A stretch of DNA of 41,293 nt, taken from Xanthobacteraceae bacterium (GTDB lineage Bacteria > Pseudomonadota > Alphaproteobacteria > Rhizobiales > Xanthobacteraceae). Positions 9,760-17,229 of this stretch are shown piece after piece. Position 1 is the first letter of the stretch. Each line of letters starts with the position of its first letter. Below the pieces are notes generated by a model that did not search any database, was not told the origin of the DNA, and saw nothing but the letters and a program-made list of their open reading frames with translations. The stretch is from NCBI GenBank assembly GCA_030037645.1, contig JASHQI010000083.1:1-41293 (forward strand). The letters run 5' to 3'. The translations under genes and the position numbers were made by a program.

Positions 9760-11880
9760 ATGGCATGGCGGGAGCGAAGAAAGCGTGCCGGCGAGTCCGG
9801 TGGCCTCGATCTTCGGATGCAACCGCAGGACCGCATCGGCGGGCCACCCACGGCACGCAGCGGCAGCGGCGGCCGTCGGCGTTCCAGCGATGCACCGCCG
9901 CGGCCGCCCCGCAAGCCGCGTCGCGGCGGCAAAGGCCGCCGGCGCTTCGGTCGGTTTATTTATTGGGGCGTCGTGCTCGCGCTATGGGCGGTGATCGGCG
10001 CGATCGGCGCGCTGGTCTGGATCGGCATCCACCTGCCACCCATCCAGTCGCTCGAAATCCCCAAACGCCCGCCGTCGGTGCTCATTCTCGGTGACAACGG
10101 CGCGACGCTGGCGACGCGCGGCGACATGGGCGGAGCGGAAGTGCCGCTTCGCGAATTGCCCGACTACGTGCCCAAGGCGTTCATCGCCATCGAAGATCGC
10201 CGTTTCTACTCGCATCATGGCGTCGATCCGTGGGGCATCTTGCGCGCCGGGATCGCCGACGTGCTGCACCGCGGCGTCTCCGAAGGCGGATCGACCATCA
10301 CGCAGCAACTCGCCAAGAATCTGTTCCTGACACCGAAACGCACGCTGACGCGCAAACTGCAAGAAGTGGTGCTCGCGCTCTGGCTCGAGCACAAGCTCAC
10401 GAAGGCGAAAATCCTCGATCTCTATCTCAATCGCGTCTATTTCGGTGCCGGTGCTTACGGCGTGGAAGCGGCGGCACAACGCTATTTTGGCAAATCGGCC
10501 CGCCGTCTGACGCTCGCCGAGGCGGCAATGCTTGCCGGTCTCGTTCAATCGCCGTCACGACTCGAACCGAGCCGCAATCCGGACGGCGCCGAACGCCGCG
10601 CGGCAACGGTCATCGCCGCAATGGCGCAGCAGAAGATGATCAGCGATGAGGCCGCCAAGCACGCGCTGGCGAACCCGGCGCGCGCGGTGAAGCCGGCCAC
10701 CGACGATTCGATCGACTATGTGGCCGACTGGGTGATGGATACGCTCGACGACCTCATCGGCCGGGTCAACCAGGACATCGTGGTCGAGACCACGATCGAT
10801 CCTGCGCTGCAAGCCGCCGCCGACCAGGCGCTGGTCGAGACTCTCAAGCAAAAGGGCGACAAGCTCAATGTCGGCGAGGGTGCAATCGTTGCCATGACGC
10901 CGTCCGGTGTCGTGCGTGCGCTCGTCGGCGGCAGAAGCTACGCCGAGAGTCAATTCAATCGCGCCATTGCCGCCAAACGTCAGCCCGGCTCCACGTTCAA
11001 GCCTTTCGTCTATCTCACCGCACTCGAGCATGGCCTCACGCCCGACACCGTGCGCAATGACGCGCCAATCAACGTCAACGGCTGGAGACCGGAAGATTAC
11101 GAGCATAAATACCTCGGGCCGGTGACCTTGACCCAGGCGCTCGCCGACTCGCTCAACACGGTTTCGGTGCGGCTGACACTGGAGGTCGGACCGCAAGCCG
11201 TGGTGCGCACGGCCTATCGGCTCGGCATCGAATCCAGGCTCCAACCCGACGCCTCGATTGCGCTCGGCACCTCGGACGTGTCAGTTCTCGAGCTGGTAGC
11301 GGCCTACGCAACGTTCGCCAACGGCGGGTTCGCCATTTCGCCGCATGTCATCGAGAGCGTGCGCACCACGGATGGCAAGACGCTTTACGCGCGTCCCGCC
11401 GAAAACTTCGGACGCATTGTGGACGCCCGCTATATCGCGATGATGAACGCAATGATGCATGAGACTCTGGTCAGCGGCACGGCGCGCCGCGCCGATTTGC
11501 CCGGGTGGCAGGCGGCGGGCAAAACCGGCACCAGCCAGGATTTCCGCGACGCCTGGTTCATCGGCTACACGTCCCATCTCGTCACCGGCGTGTGGCTCGG
11601 CAACGACAACGATGCGCCGACCAAAAGAGCAGCTGGCGGCGGGTTGCCGGTCGACATCTGGAGCCGGGTCATGAGAGCCGGGCACCAAGGCCTTGCGCCG
11701 ACACCGTTGCCCGGCCTTGCCGGCGGATGGACGAATGGGTGGCTGAATTCACCGACGGCAGCGCCAGCGCCGACACCGCCTGCAGCCGTTCCGGGCAGTC
11801 CCGTCGCCAGCGCAGCCGGCCAACAGAACAACGATGGCGGCCTCGATTCCTGGTTGCTCAATAAGCTGTTCGGGCACTGA
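9760..11880 (+). CDS. Bifunctional class A penicillin-binding protein (PBP1A family)
   Basis: Inner-membrane peptidoglycan synthase that polymerises glycan strands and cross-links their peptides in the periplasm. The 706-residue protein starts with a cytoplasmic tail of about 65 residues rich in Arg, Pro and Gly, then one membrane helix (IYWGVVLALWAVIGAIGALVW). The glycosyltransferase-51 domain has the catalytic E145 in AIEDRRFYSHHGVD and EGGSTITQQLAKN from 175. The transpeptidase domain has all three active-site boxes: S411-x-x-K414 (QPGSTFKPF), S464-L-N466 and K588-T-G590 (GKTGTSQDFRDAWF). A Pro/Ala-rich tail of about 50 residues ends the protein. The start ATG at 9760 is preceded by AGGG at about nine bases. 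It is a stand-alone gene between glnD and the accessory region. The exact paralogue name (mrcA, pbpC and so on) cannot be assigned. Confidence 0.95.
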   Translation: MAWRERRKRAGESGGLDLRMQPQDRIGGPPTARSGSGGRRRSSDAPPRPPRKPRRGGKGRRRFGRFIYWGVVLALWAVIGAIGALVWIGIHLPPIQSLEIPKRPPSVLILGDNGATLATRGDMGGAEVPLRELPDYVPKAFIAIEDRRFYSHHGVDPWGILRAGIADVLHRGVSEGGSTITQQLAKNLFLTPKRTLTRKLQEVVLALWLEHKLTKAKILDLYLNRVYFGAGAYGVEAAAQRYFGKSARRLTLAEAAMLAGLVQSPSRLEPSRNPDGAERRAATVIAAMAQQKMISDEAAKHALANPARAVKPATDDSIDYVADWVMDTLDDLIGRVNQDIVVETTIDPALQAAADQALVETLKQKGDKLNVGEGAIVAMTPSGVVRALVGGRSYAESQFNRAIAAKRQPGSTFKPFVYLTALEHGLTPDTVRNDAPINVNGWRPEDYEHKYLGPVTLTQALADSLNTVSVRLTLEVGPQAVVRTAYRLGIESRLQPDASIALGTSDVSVLELVAAYATFANGGFAISPHVIESVRTTDGKTLYARPAENFGRIVDARYIAMMNAMMHETLVSGTARRADLPGWQAAGKTGTSQDFRDAWFIGYTSHLVTGVWLGNDNDAPTKRAAGGGLPVDIWSRVMRAGHQGLAPTPLPGLAGGWTNGWLNSPTAAPAPTPPAAVPGSPVASAAGQQNNDGGLDSWLLNKLFGH

Positions 11881-11895
11881 CGACCCCTTCACCAC

Positions 11896-11977
11896 TCATT
11901 CCTACGCGTGCGGGAATCCAGGCGGGGTAAGCAGATCTCGCGATGGCCGCCCTGGATCCCCGCTTTCGCGGAGACGA
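11896..11977. repeat. Palindromic intergenic repeat, type 2 (GGGAATCCAGG family)
   Basis: The left arm 11896-11922 (TCATTCCTACGCGTGCGGGA then ATCCAGG) and the right arm 11951-11977 (CCTGGATCCCCGC ... GGAGACGA) are imperfect inverted repeats around a 28-bp centre. It lies between the convergent penicillin-binding protein gene and the IorB-like gene, where it could serve as a bidirectional terminator-like hairpin. The type is widespread in proteobacterial intergenic DNA as I recall it. Confidence 0.7.
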
Positions 11978-11992
11978 GCGGATGGTCGCAAC

Positions 11993-12019
11993 CGATTCAA
12001 CCTGAACGGAATTTGCTCT
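11993..12019. repeat. Partial copy of the GAACCGATTGTGCTCT repeat
   Basis: This 27-bp stretch matches 17145-17171 at 22 of 27 positions in the same orientation (CGATTCAACCTGAACGGAAT here, CAATTCAACTTGAACCGATT there). The rest of the longer element seen at 17046-17171 is absent. It lies directly next to the stop codon of the IorB-like gene. Confidence 0.5.
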
Positions 12020-12022
12020 CGG

Positions 12023-14185
12023 TCAGATCGATCGCAGGTCGTGATTCATCAGCGGCAGCGAGCGGATGCGCCGGCCGGTCGCGGCGAACACCGCATTGCA
12101 CAGCGCCGGCGTCAGCGGCGGCACCGGCGGCTCGCCGACACCGCCCCAGAAGTCGCCGCTTGGCACAATCACGGTTTCGACCTTCGGCACGTCGGCGATG
12201 CGCAGCATTCGGTAGTCGTTGAAATTCGACTGTTGCGCGGCGCCATCCTTGACTGTGATCTCGCCGTAGAGGGCGGCGGTGAGTGCGTAAACGATGGCGC
12301 CCTCCGTCTGCATTTCGATCGAAAGCGGATTGACCACATGACCGCAGTCGATGGCCGCGACGACGCGATGCACGCGCACATTGCCGTTTTCGACAGAAAG
12401 CTCCACGACCTGCGCGCAATAGCTGCCGCAAGCCTCGTTGAGCGCAATGCCGCGGAACACACCGGGAGCAAGCGGCGAGTTCCAATTCGCCGCGTTCGCG
12501 GCGGCATCCAAAACCGCGAGGTTTTTCGGGCTGTTGCGCAATAGCCGCCGCCGAAACAGATATGGATCCATTCCAGCCGCGTGCGCCATCTCGTCGATGA
12601 AGCATTCTTTGTAATAGGCGTTCTGCGTGTAATAAATCCCGCGCCATACGCCGAGCGGCACCGGCGTTTGACGCACGACGTAATCGACAAGATAGTTTGG
12701 CACGTCGTACGGCATTTCCTCGGCGAGTCCGCTCACAAAGCTGCGATCGACGGCGCCGGTCCCGATATCCGCCGCGATCATTGCGACGAACGACGGCCCG
12801 GCGAGGCGGATCCACCAGGCGGTCGGCATGCCTTGACCATCGAGGCCGGCGACCAAGCGTGCCATCCCGAACGGGCGATAGAGATCGTGCGCGATGTCCT
12901 GCTCGCGGGTCCATACCAGTTTGACCGGCCCCTCGACTTCTTTGGCTATCAGGACGGCTTGGCGGACGTATTCCTGAATAATGCCGCGGCGGCCGAAACC
13001 GCCGCCAAGCAGTTTTGGATGCACGGTGACGCGATCATTCGTCACATCGGCGGTATCGGCCGCGGTGGCGAGCGCAGTCAGAGGGTCTTGACTCGGAACC
13101 CATATCTCCACGCCATCCGCCTTCACCTGTGCGGTGCAAGTCTGCGGCTCCATGGTCGCGTGCGCCAGGAACGGCACCGTGTATTCAGCTTCGATGCGGC
13201 GCACGGCATGCGCGAGGCCAGATGTGATATCGCCGTTGGAGCGCCCGACATTGCTTGGCGTTGCATCAAGCCCGCCGCGGACAAATTCGGCGATGCTGCT
13301 ACCCGAAACCTGGCCATTGCCGTGATCGTCCCACTCGATCCGCAGGGCCTCGACCGCACATTTGGCCCGCCACCAGGAATCGGCCACCACAGCGACGGCA
13401 TTCGGCATCCGCACGACGCGTCGCACGCCCTTCATCGCCGCGACCGCGCTGTCGTCCACCGATTTCAAGGTTCCTTGAAAAATCGGGCATTGCGCGATGG
13501 CCGCGTACAGCATGCCAGGCAAGCGTACGTCGATCGCATAGATCGGCTGTCCAGTGACTTTCTCGGGGACGTCGAGGCGTCGGCGCGGTGTGCCCAAGAG
13601 CGTCCAATCGCGCGGATCTTTCAAGGCGACCTGTGTGGGAGGTTCGACTTTGGCTGCTTCTTCGGCGACCGCACCGAAGCCTATTCGATGGCCGCTTGGC
13701 GGATGCGCGATGACGCTGTTTCGCGCGACACATTGCGATGGCGGCACGCTCCATCGCGCCGCAGCGGCGGCGATCAACATGGACCGGGCGGTAGCTCCGG
13801 CGCGCCGCAAATAGTCCTGTGAGAGGGCGACGGAACGGCTTGCCCCGGTCGACATGTCGCCCCAAGGCCGGCCGCGGCGCAAATTGGCTTGTGGCTGCAC
13901 CAGCTCGGTGCGAACCTTGCTCCAATCGCAGTCTAGTTCCTCGGCGACCAGCATGGCGAGACCGGTCAGGACGCCCTGCCCCATCTCGGCGCGGGCGACG
14001 CGAATCGTCACTGCATCGTCAGCGGCGATCACCACCCAGCAGTTGATTTCGGACCGTGCTGGTCCCCCGCGTGCCGGCGCCGGCTCGAGGCCGAGCGGGA
14101 TCGCAAGGCCAAGGGCCAGTCCGCCGCCCGCGACACTGGCGGCAACAACGAATGAACGGCGATCGACTTCGCCGCCGGAGGTCAT
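12023..14185 (-). CDS. Molybdenum hydroxylase large subunit, isoquinoline 1-oxidoreductase beta (IorB)-like, Tat-exported
   Basis: Molybdopterin-cytosine-dinucleotide subunit of a xanthine-oxidase-family hydroxylase, which adds a water-derived oxygen to an N-heterocycle or aldehyde. The IorB subtype shows in RVARAEMGQGVLTGLAMLVAEELDCDW at the N terminus, then LLGGGFGRRG, PLGVWRGIYYTQNAYYKECFIDEMAHAAG and the C-terminal GVGEPPVPPLTPALCNAVFAATGRRIRSLPL region, whose glutamate is the expected catalytic residue. A twin-arginine leader (DRRSFVVAASVAGGGLALG) implies export, normal for this subtype. Length is about 720, as usual. I chose ATG 14185 (GGGGGAG three bases upstream); ATG 14197 is also possible, while the still longer frame is not protein-like. 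Its usual [2Fe-2S] partner IorA is not adjacent on either side. Substrate unknown. Confidence 0.92.
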   Translation of the reverse strand: MTSGGEVDRRSFVVAASVAGGGLALGLAIPLGLEPAPARGGPARSEINCWVVIAADDAVTIRVARAEMGQGVLTGLAMLVAEELDCDWSKVRTELVQPQANLRRGRPWGDMSTGASRSVALSQDYLRRAGATARSMLIAAAAARWSVPPSQCVARNSVIAHPPSGHRIGFGAVAEEAAKVEPPTQVALKDPRDWTLLGTPRRRLDVPEKVTGQPIYAIDVRLPGMLYAAIAQCPIFQGTLKSVDDSAVAAMKGVRRVVRMPNAVAVVADSWWRAKCAVEALRIEWDDHGNGQVSGSSIAEFVRGGLDATPSNVGRSNGDITSGLAHAVRRIEAEYTVPFLAHATMEPQTCTAQVKADGVEIWVPSQDPLTALATAADTADVTNDRVTVHPKLLGGGFGRRGIIQEYVRQAVLIAKEVEGPVKLVWTREQDIAHDLYRPFGMARLVAGLDGQGMPTAWWIRLAGPSFVAMIAADIGTGAVDRSFVSGLAEEMPYDVPNYLVDYVVRQTPVPLGVWRGIYYTQNAYYKECFIDEMAHAAGMDPYLFRRRLLRNSPKNLAVLDAAANAANWNSPLAPGVFRGIALNEACGSYCAQVVELSVENGNVRVHRVVAAIDCGHVVNPLSIEMQTEGAIVYALTAALYGEITVKDGAAQQSNFNDYRMLRIADVPKVETVIVPSGDFWGGVGEPPVPPLTPALCNAVFAATGRRIRSLPLMNHDLRSI

Positions 14186-14253
14186 TAACTCCCCCATGTT
14201 ACCGCGCCGTGCCGGATGTGGCCGACGCGCCGCGCAAAAAATTGCCCTTGCCA

Positions 14254-14283
14254 TATAATAATGCAGTGCGCGCACGGCGTGAA
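14254..14283. promoter_or_regulatory. Candidate divergent promoter region
   Basis: An AT-rich island lies between two divergent genes. Rightward, a perfect TATAAT (14254-14259) lies about 44 bp before the start at 14304, but no good -35 box is seen 16-18 bp ahead. Leftward, TTCACG (14278-14283) and TATTAT (14255-14260) are exactly 17 bp apart and about 70 bp from the IorB-like start. The two -10 elements overlap on opposite strands, so transcription of the two genes may be mutually exclusive. Motif-based only. Confidence 0.35.
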
Positions 14284-14303
14284 TCAAAATTTGGGGAGTG
14301 GCC

Positions 14304-14837
14304 ATGGTTCAAGAAAGTCGTTCGCTAGAACGGCGCATTCGCGCGATCGAGGATCAGCTTGAAATCTACAATCTCATCGCCAGCCATCCGCCGAGCGCCG
14401 ACACCGGCGCCGACCGTTATGCCGAAGCGGTCTATGCCGAGGACGGCGTGTTCGATCGCGGCCCGAATCTGGTCGGCACCACGGGCAATAAAGCCATGGG
14501 GGCCCTGCTCAAAAGCGAGGGCCACCAAGCCGCAATCGCGGGCGGCATCGCCCATTTTACCGGATTACCCTACGTCAAGGTCGACGGTGATGTCGCCGTG
14601 GTGATCTCCTACCTGCAGATCCTTACGCCGAGAAAATCCGGCGAGGCGATCGAGGTGCCCAATCACGGCGGCTCGCGCGGCTACCACATCCACCGCGTGG
14701 TCACCAACCGGTGGGACTTGATACGCACCGCGGCGGGCTGGAAGATCAAACGGCGAACCATCCGTCTCGTCGATGGCTCGGAGCCGTCACGCGAACTCTT
14801 GCGCGGCGCACTTGAAGAATACGAGAAGCTGGCGTGA
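14304..14837 (+). CDS. SnoaL/NTF2-like family protein
   Basis: A 177-residue protein with the cone-shaped NTF2/SnoaL-like fold pattern: an N-terminal helix (LERRIRAIEDQLEIYNLIASHP), the segment ADRYAEAVYAEDGVFDRGPNLVG, a central HFTGLPYVKVDGDVAVVISYLQI strand pair, and the closing NRWDLIRTAAGWKIKRRTIRLVDGS. Members include ring-hydroxylating dioxygenase beta subunits, dehydratases and isomerases (scytalone dehydratase, ketosteroid isomerase, SnoaL cyclase) as well as non-enzymes. ATG 14304 has GGGGAG five bases upstream and is preferred to the GTG two codons earlier. It is divergent from the IorB-like gene and may be co-controlled with it. Function within a catabolic route (dehydration or isomerisation) is a guess. 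Confidence 0.8.
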   Translation: MVQESRSLERRIRAIEDQLEIYNLIASHPPSADTGADRYAEAVYAEDGVFDRGPNLVGTTGNKAMGALLKSEGHQAAIAGGIAHFTGLPYVKVDGDVAVVISYLQILTPRKSGEAIEVPNHGGSRGYHIHRVVTNRWDLIRTAAGWKIKRRTIRLVDGSEPSRELLRGALEEYEKLA

Positions 14838-14875
14838 TGTTCACCTCTCCACGCGTGCGGAGAGAAGGAGGCGAT

Positions 14876-16039
14876 TCACGCCCGCAACAGCTTGTCCTCG
14901 AGCCAGTTCCACATCACCGCAGTGCCGAGCGAAAGGTAGTCGCGCTGGCAATGCTGCGCGCCGCCCTCCTCCGCCGTGAAGACGCGCAGCGTCTTGTCGG
15001 CCGACCCGCAGGCGTCGTAGAGCGCCTGCGCGTCACGCAGCGGAATTTGCTCGTCGTCGGCTCCGTGCACGACCAGAAACGGGCAGCGCATTTTTTGCAC
15101 CACGCCGTCGAGCCGGAACGGCTCGAGCTTGTGCAAGGCCGCATCGAGCGAATCGACGCCGAGGATCCACATGATGTGATGTCCCGGTACCGATAGCGAT
15201 GCCTTGAACCCGGCATCGATGCGCTTCTTCCAGACGCCGTAATAGTTCCAGATCGCGCCCCAGGCAACGCAGGCGGCAAAGCGCTGATCGAGCGCGGCGC
15301 AGCGTGGCGCATAATAGCCGCCGAGGCTGATGGCGATGATGCCGATGCGCTTATCATCGACATCGGTGCGTTGTTGCAGGAAATCGAAACAGGCGCCGCC
15401 GGCCTTCTCGTAGTCGTGCCGCAACGGCATGCCGCGGAACCGGATCGCCTCGCCGGTGCCGGGCCCGTCCATGACCAGCACGGAAATGCCGCGCCGGACC
15501 AGGTCGGGAACGCCGCGCAGGAACTGGATCTCCTTGGTGATGTCGAGGCCGTCGAAGAACACCACGCACGGCGGACGCGACGATTTCGCATTCTGCGCCG
15601 GCACAAAATAGCCGGGCAGCTTTTTGCCTTCGAACGGCACCTCGACGATCTCGATCTTTGTCTCCGACAGAGCGACGAACTGATGGAAGCATTCGACCGC
15701 GGTACGATAGGCGTCGAGCGCGCGTTGATCCTTCGGCGTGCGAAAGCGCTCGCCCATCTGATAATAATGGCAAGCGCGAAGATAGAACGAGGCCGCCGAC
15801 GCCGGATAGCGGGAGCGGAACTTTTCGGCGTGGCCCTGCACTTCGTTGCCGACTTTGACGCAAGCATCGAACCAGGCCTCATCGTCGTCGCCGCTCTTGC
15901 CGTCGAGCATGCGACCGATCTTGTGCAATTCGCTGATGTCGATGCCGCCAAATGCGGCCGTGCCCAGCATGTTCACAAACGCCGCCGACCAACGGTAGTT
16001 GCCCGGGAAGTACATGAAGTATTTCGGGGCGTTGGACAT
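14876..16039 (-). CDS. Alpha/beta hydrolase, FrsA / 2,6-dihydroxypseudooxynicotine hydrolase-like
   Basis: A 387-residue hydrolase with a helical N-terminal domain of about 130 residues (cap, including SRYPASAASFYLRACHYYQMGERF) ahead of the alpha/beta core. This layout is typical of the C-C bond hydrolase that cleaves dihydroxypseudooxynicotine in nicotine breakdown and of the FrsA/DUF1100 group. The catalytic triad is visible: S238 in AISLGGYYAPR, D329 in HGADDEQIP and H363 in GGAQHCQRD. The oxyanion-side loop DGPGTGE (191-197) matches the group. It ends 38 bp from the convergent SnoaL-like gene, and its upstream region is a palindromic repeat. A role in hydrolysing a ring-derived ketone or ester fits the neighbouring oxidative enzymes. 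Confidence 0.88.
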   Translation of the reverse strand: MSNAPKYFMYFPGNYRWSAAFVNMLGTAAFGGIDISELHKIGRMLDGKSGDDDEAWFDACVKVGNEVQGHAEKFRSRYPASAASFYLRACHYYQMGERFRTPKDQRALDAYRTAVECFHQFVALSETKIEIVEVPFEGKKLPGYFVPAQNAKSSRPPCVVFFDGLDITKEIQFLRGVPDLVRRGISVLVMDGPGTGEAIRFRGMPLRHDYEKAGGACFDFLQQRTDVDDKRIGIIAISLGGYYAPRCAALDQRFAACVAWGAIWNYYGVWKKRIDAGFKASLSVPGHHIMWILGVDSLDAALHKLEPFRLDGVVQKMRCPFLVVHGADDEQIPLRDAQALYDACGSADKTLRVFTAEEGGAQHCQRDYLSLGTAVMWNWLEDKLLRA

Positions 16040-16057
16040 TGGCGGTTCCTTTCAGCG

Positions 16058-16197
16058 ATCACTCCGGGGCCGAGCGAAGCGAGGAGCCCGGAATCCATCA
16101 TCATTAGCAAAGAAGTCTGACACGAACCGCCGGAAATCTCACCTATAATGGCTATGGATTCCGGGCTCGCGCCTTCGGCGCACCGCGGAATGACGAC
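16058..16197. repeat. Palindromic intergenic repeat, type 3 (GGATTCCGGGCTC family)
   Basis: The left arm (about 16058-16098, containing GAGGAGCCCGGAATCCAT) and the right arm (16154-16197, ATGGATTCCGGGCTCGC ... GGAATGACGAC) are inverted copies flanking a 55-bp centre that is less GC-rich. The element fills the whole gap between the alpha/beta hydrolase start and the aldo/keto reductase stop, so any hydrolase promoter must be inside it or further upstream. A TATAAT in the centre (16144-16149) faces right, away from the hydrolase gene. Confidence 0.75.
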
Positions 16198-16198
16198 A

Positions 16199-17041
16199 TC
16201 ACATATCCCACTTCGGCGCGCGGCCGGCGGGATCGGCGATGCGGCCGTTCGGCCGCTTGAGCGCGCCGATCCGACGCATGTCATCGTCGCTGAGCTCGAA
16301 GTCGAACAGGTCGATGTTTTGGGCGATGCGAGCCGCGTTCGACGAACGTGGAACGGCGGCAATGACTTTTTGCTGCATCAGCCATCGCAGCGCCACCTGG
16401 GCGAAGGATTTGCCGGTGCGCCGCCCGATCTCAGCGAGCACGGCATCATCCTTGAGACGACCGCGCGCCAGCGGACTATAAGCTGTCAGCACCAGGCCGC
16501 GCTCCCGGCAGGCTGCGATCACCTTCGACTGATCGAGATAGGGATGGCACTCGACCTGCAGCGTCACCAGTGGCTCCGGGCACAGCCGCATCGCATCGTC
16601 AAGCATCGCGATGTTGAAATTGGCGACGCCGATGTGACGGGTGAGTCCTTGCCGCTTGGCCTTGGCGAGCGCACCCATAGTCTCGGCGAGCGGCGTATTT
16701 TTCTCGGGCCAATGCACGAGCAGGAGATCGACGTAGTCGACGCCGAGCGCGACCAGGCTTTCATCAACCGAACGAGCAAAATCGGCGCCGTGCAGGTATT
16801 CGTGCGACACCTTGGTGCACAGGAAGATGTCATCGCGCCGCACGCCCGAGGCGCGCATGCCTTCGCCGACCGCGCGCTCGGTGCCGTATTTTCGGGCGGT
16901 GTCGATGTGCCGGTAGCCGGCCTCCAGCGCGGTGGCAACGTGCTCGGCACGGGCGTCCTCGACGCGGGAAGTGCCGAAGCCGATGGCGGGTATCGCGGCG
17001 CCGTGCGCGGTCAGTTTGGGAGCAAACGGCATTGCATTCAT
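16199..17041 (-). CDS. Aldo/keto reductase
   Basis: NAD(P)H-dependent oxidoreductase of the aldo/keto reductase superfamily, a TIM barrel that reduces aldehydes and ketones to alcohols. The family tetrad is present: D and Y in GYRHIDTARKYGTERAVGEG, K in LCTKVSHEY and H in LVHWPEKNTPL. The N-terminal LTAHGAAIPAIGFGTSRVED and the cofactor-end segment VIAAVPRSSNAARIAQNID are typical of the bacterial 2,5-diketo-gluconate reductase/YeaE-like group. About 280 residues is the normal length. The start may be ATG 17041 or ATG 17032; the second has AGGA about eight bases upstream. The longer frame upstream is a repeat element and not protein. Product specificity unknown. Confidence 0.92.
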   Translation of the reverse strand: MNAMPFAPKLTAHGAAIPAIGFGTSRVEDARAEHVATALEAGYRHIDTARKYGTERAVGEGMRASGVRRDDIFLCTKVSHEYLHGADFARSVDESLVALGVDYVDLLLVHWPEKNTPLAETMGALAKAKRQGLTRHIGVANFNIAMLDDAMRLCPEPLVTLQVECHPYLDQSKVIAACRERGLVLTAYSPLARGRLKDDAVLAEIGRRTGKSFAQVALRWLMQQKVIAAVPRSSNAARIAQNIDLFDFELSDDDMRRIGALKRPNGRIADPAGRAPKWDM

Positions 17042-17045
17042 CCTA

Positions 17046-17171
17046 GAGCACGGTCCGGAAAAAGCCTGTCCTCGGACTTGATCCGGGGATGGACAGCGGT
17101 TTTCCGAAAAGATCATGCTCCATCAAAATGCCAGAGCGCCAAATCAATTCAACTTGAACCGATTGTGCTCT
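17046..17171. repeat. Palindromic repeat (GAGCATGATC family) with GAACCGATTGTGCTCT tail
   Basis: Two parts. The first, 17046-17120, is an inverted repeat: GAGCACGGTCCGGAAAAAGC ... CTGTCC pairs with GGACAGCGGTTTTCCGAAAA ... GATCATGCTC. The second, 17121-17171, continues CATCAAAATGCCAGAGCGCC ... GAACCGATTGTGCTCT, and its end is repeated in part at 11993-12019. This composite is, as I recall, very frequent between genes in Bradyrhizobium-type genomes. It abuts the aldo/keto reductase start by a few bases, so that gene's leader and any promoter are formed by or lie beyond the repeat. Confidence 0.8.
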
Positions 17172-17229
17172 AAGGCGCGAGCTTATGCAGCAATACTATC
17201 GCGCTTCGTTCGCATGATTCGTCAAATCA

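Noticed and set aside
12581..13822. A 413-codon plus-strand open frame inside the IorB-like gene
   Set aside because: Shadow of the IorB-like coding strand; the composition is not protein-like and it has no start context.
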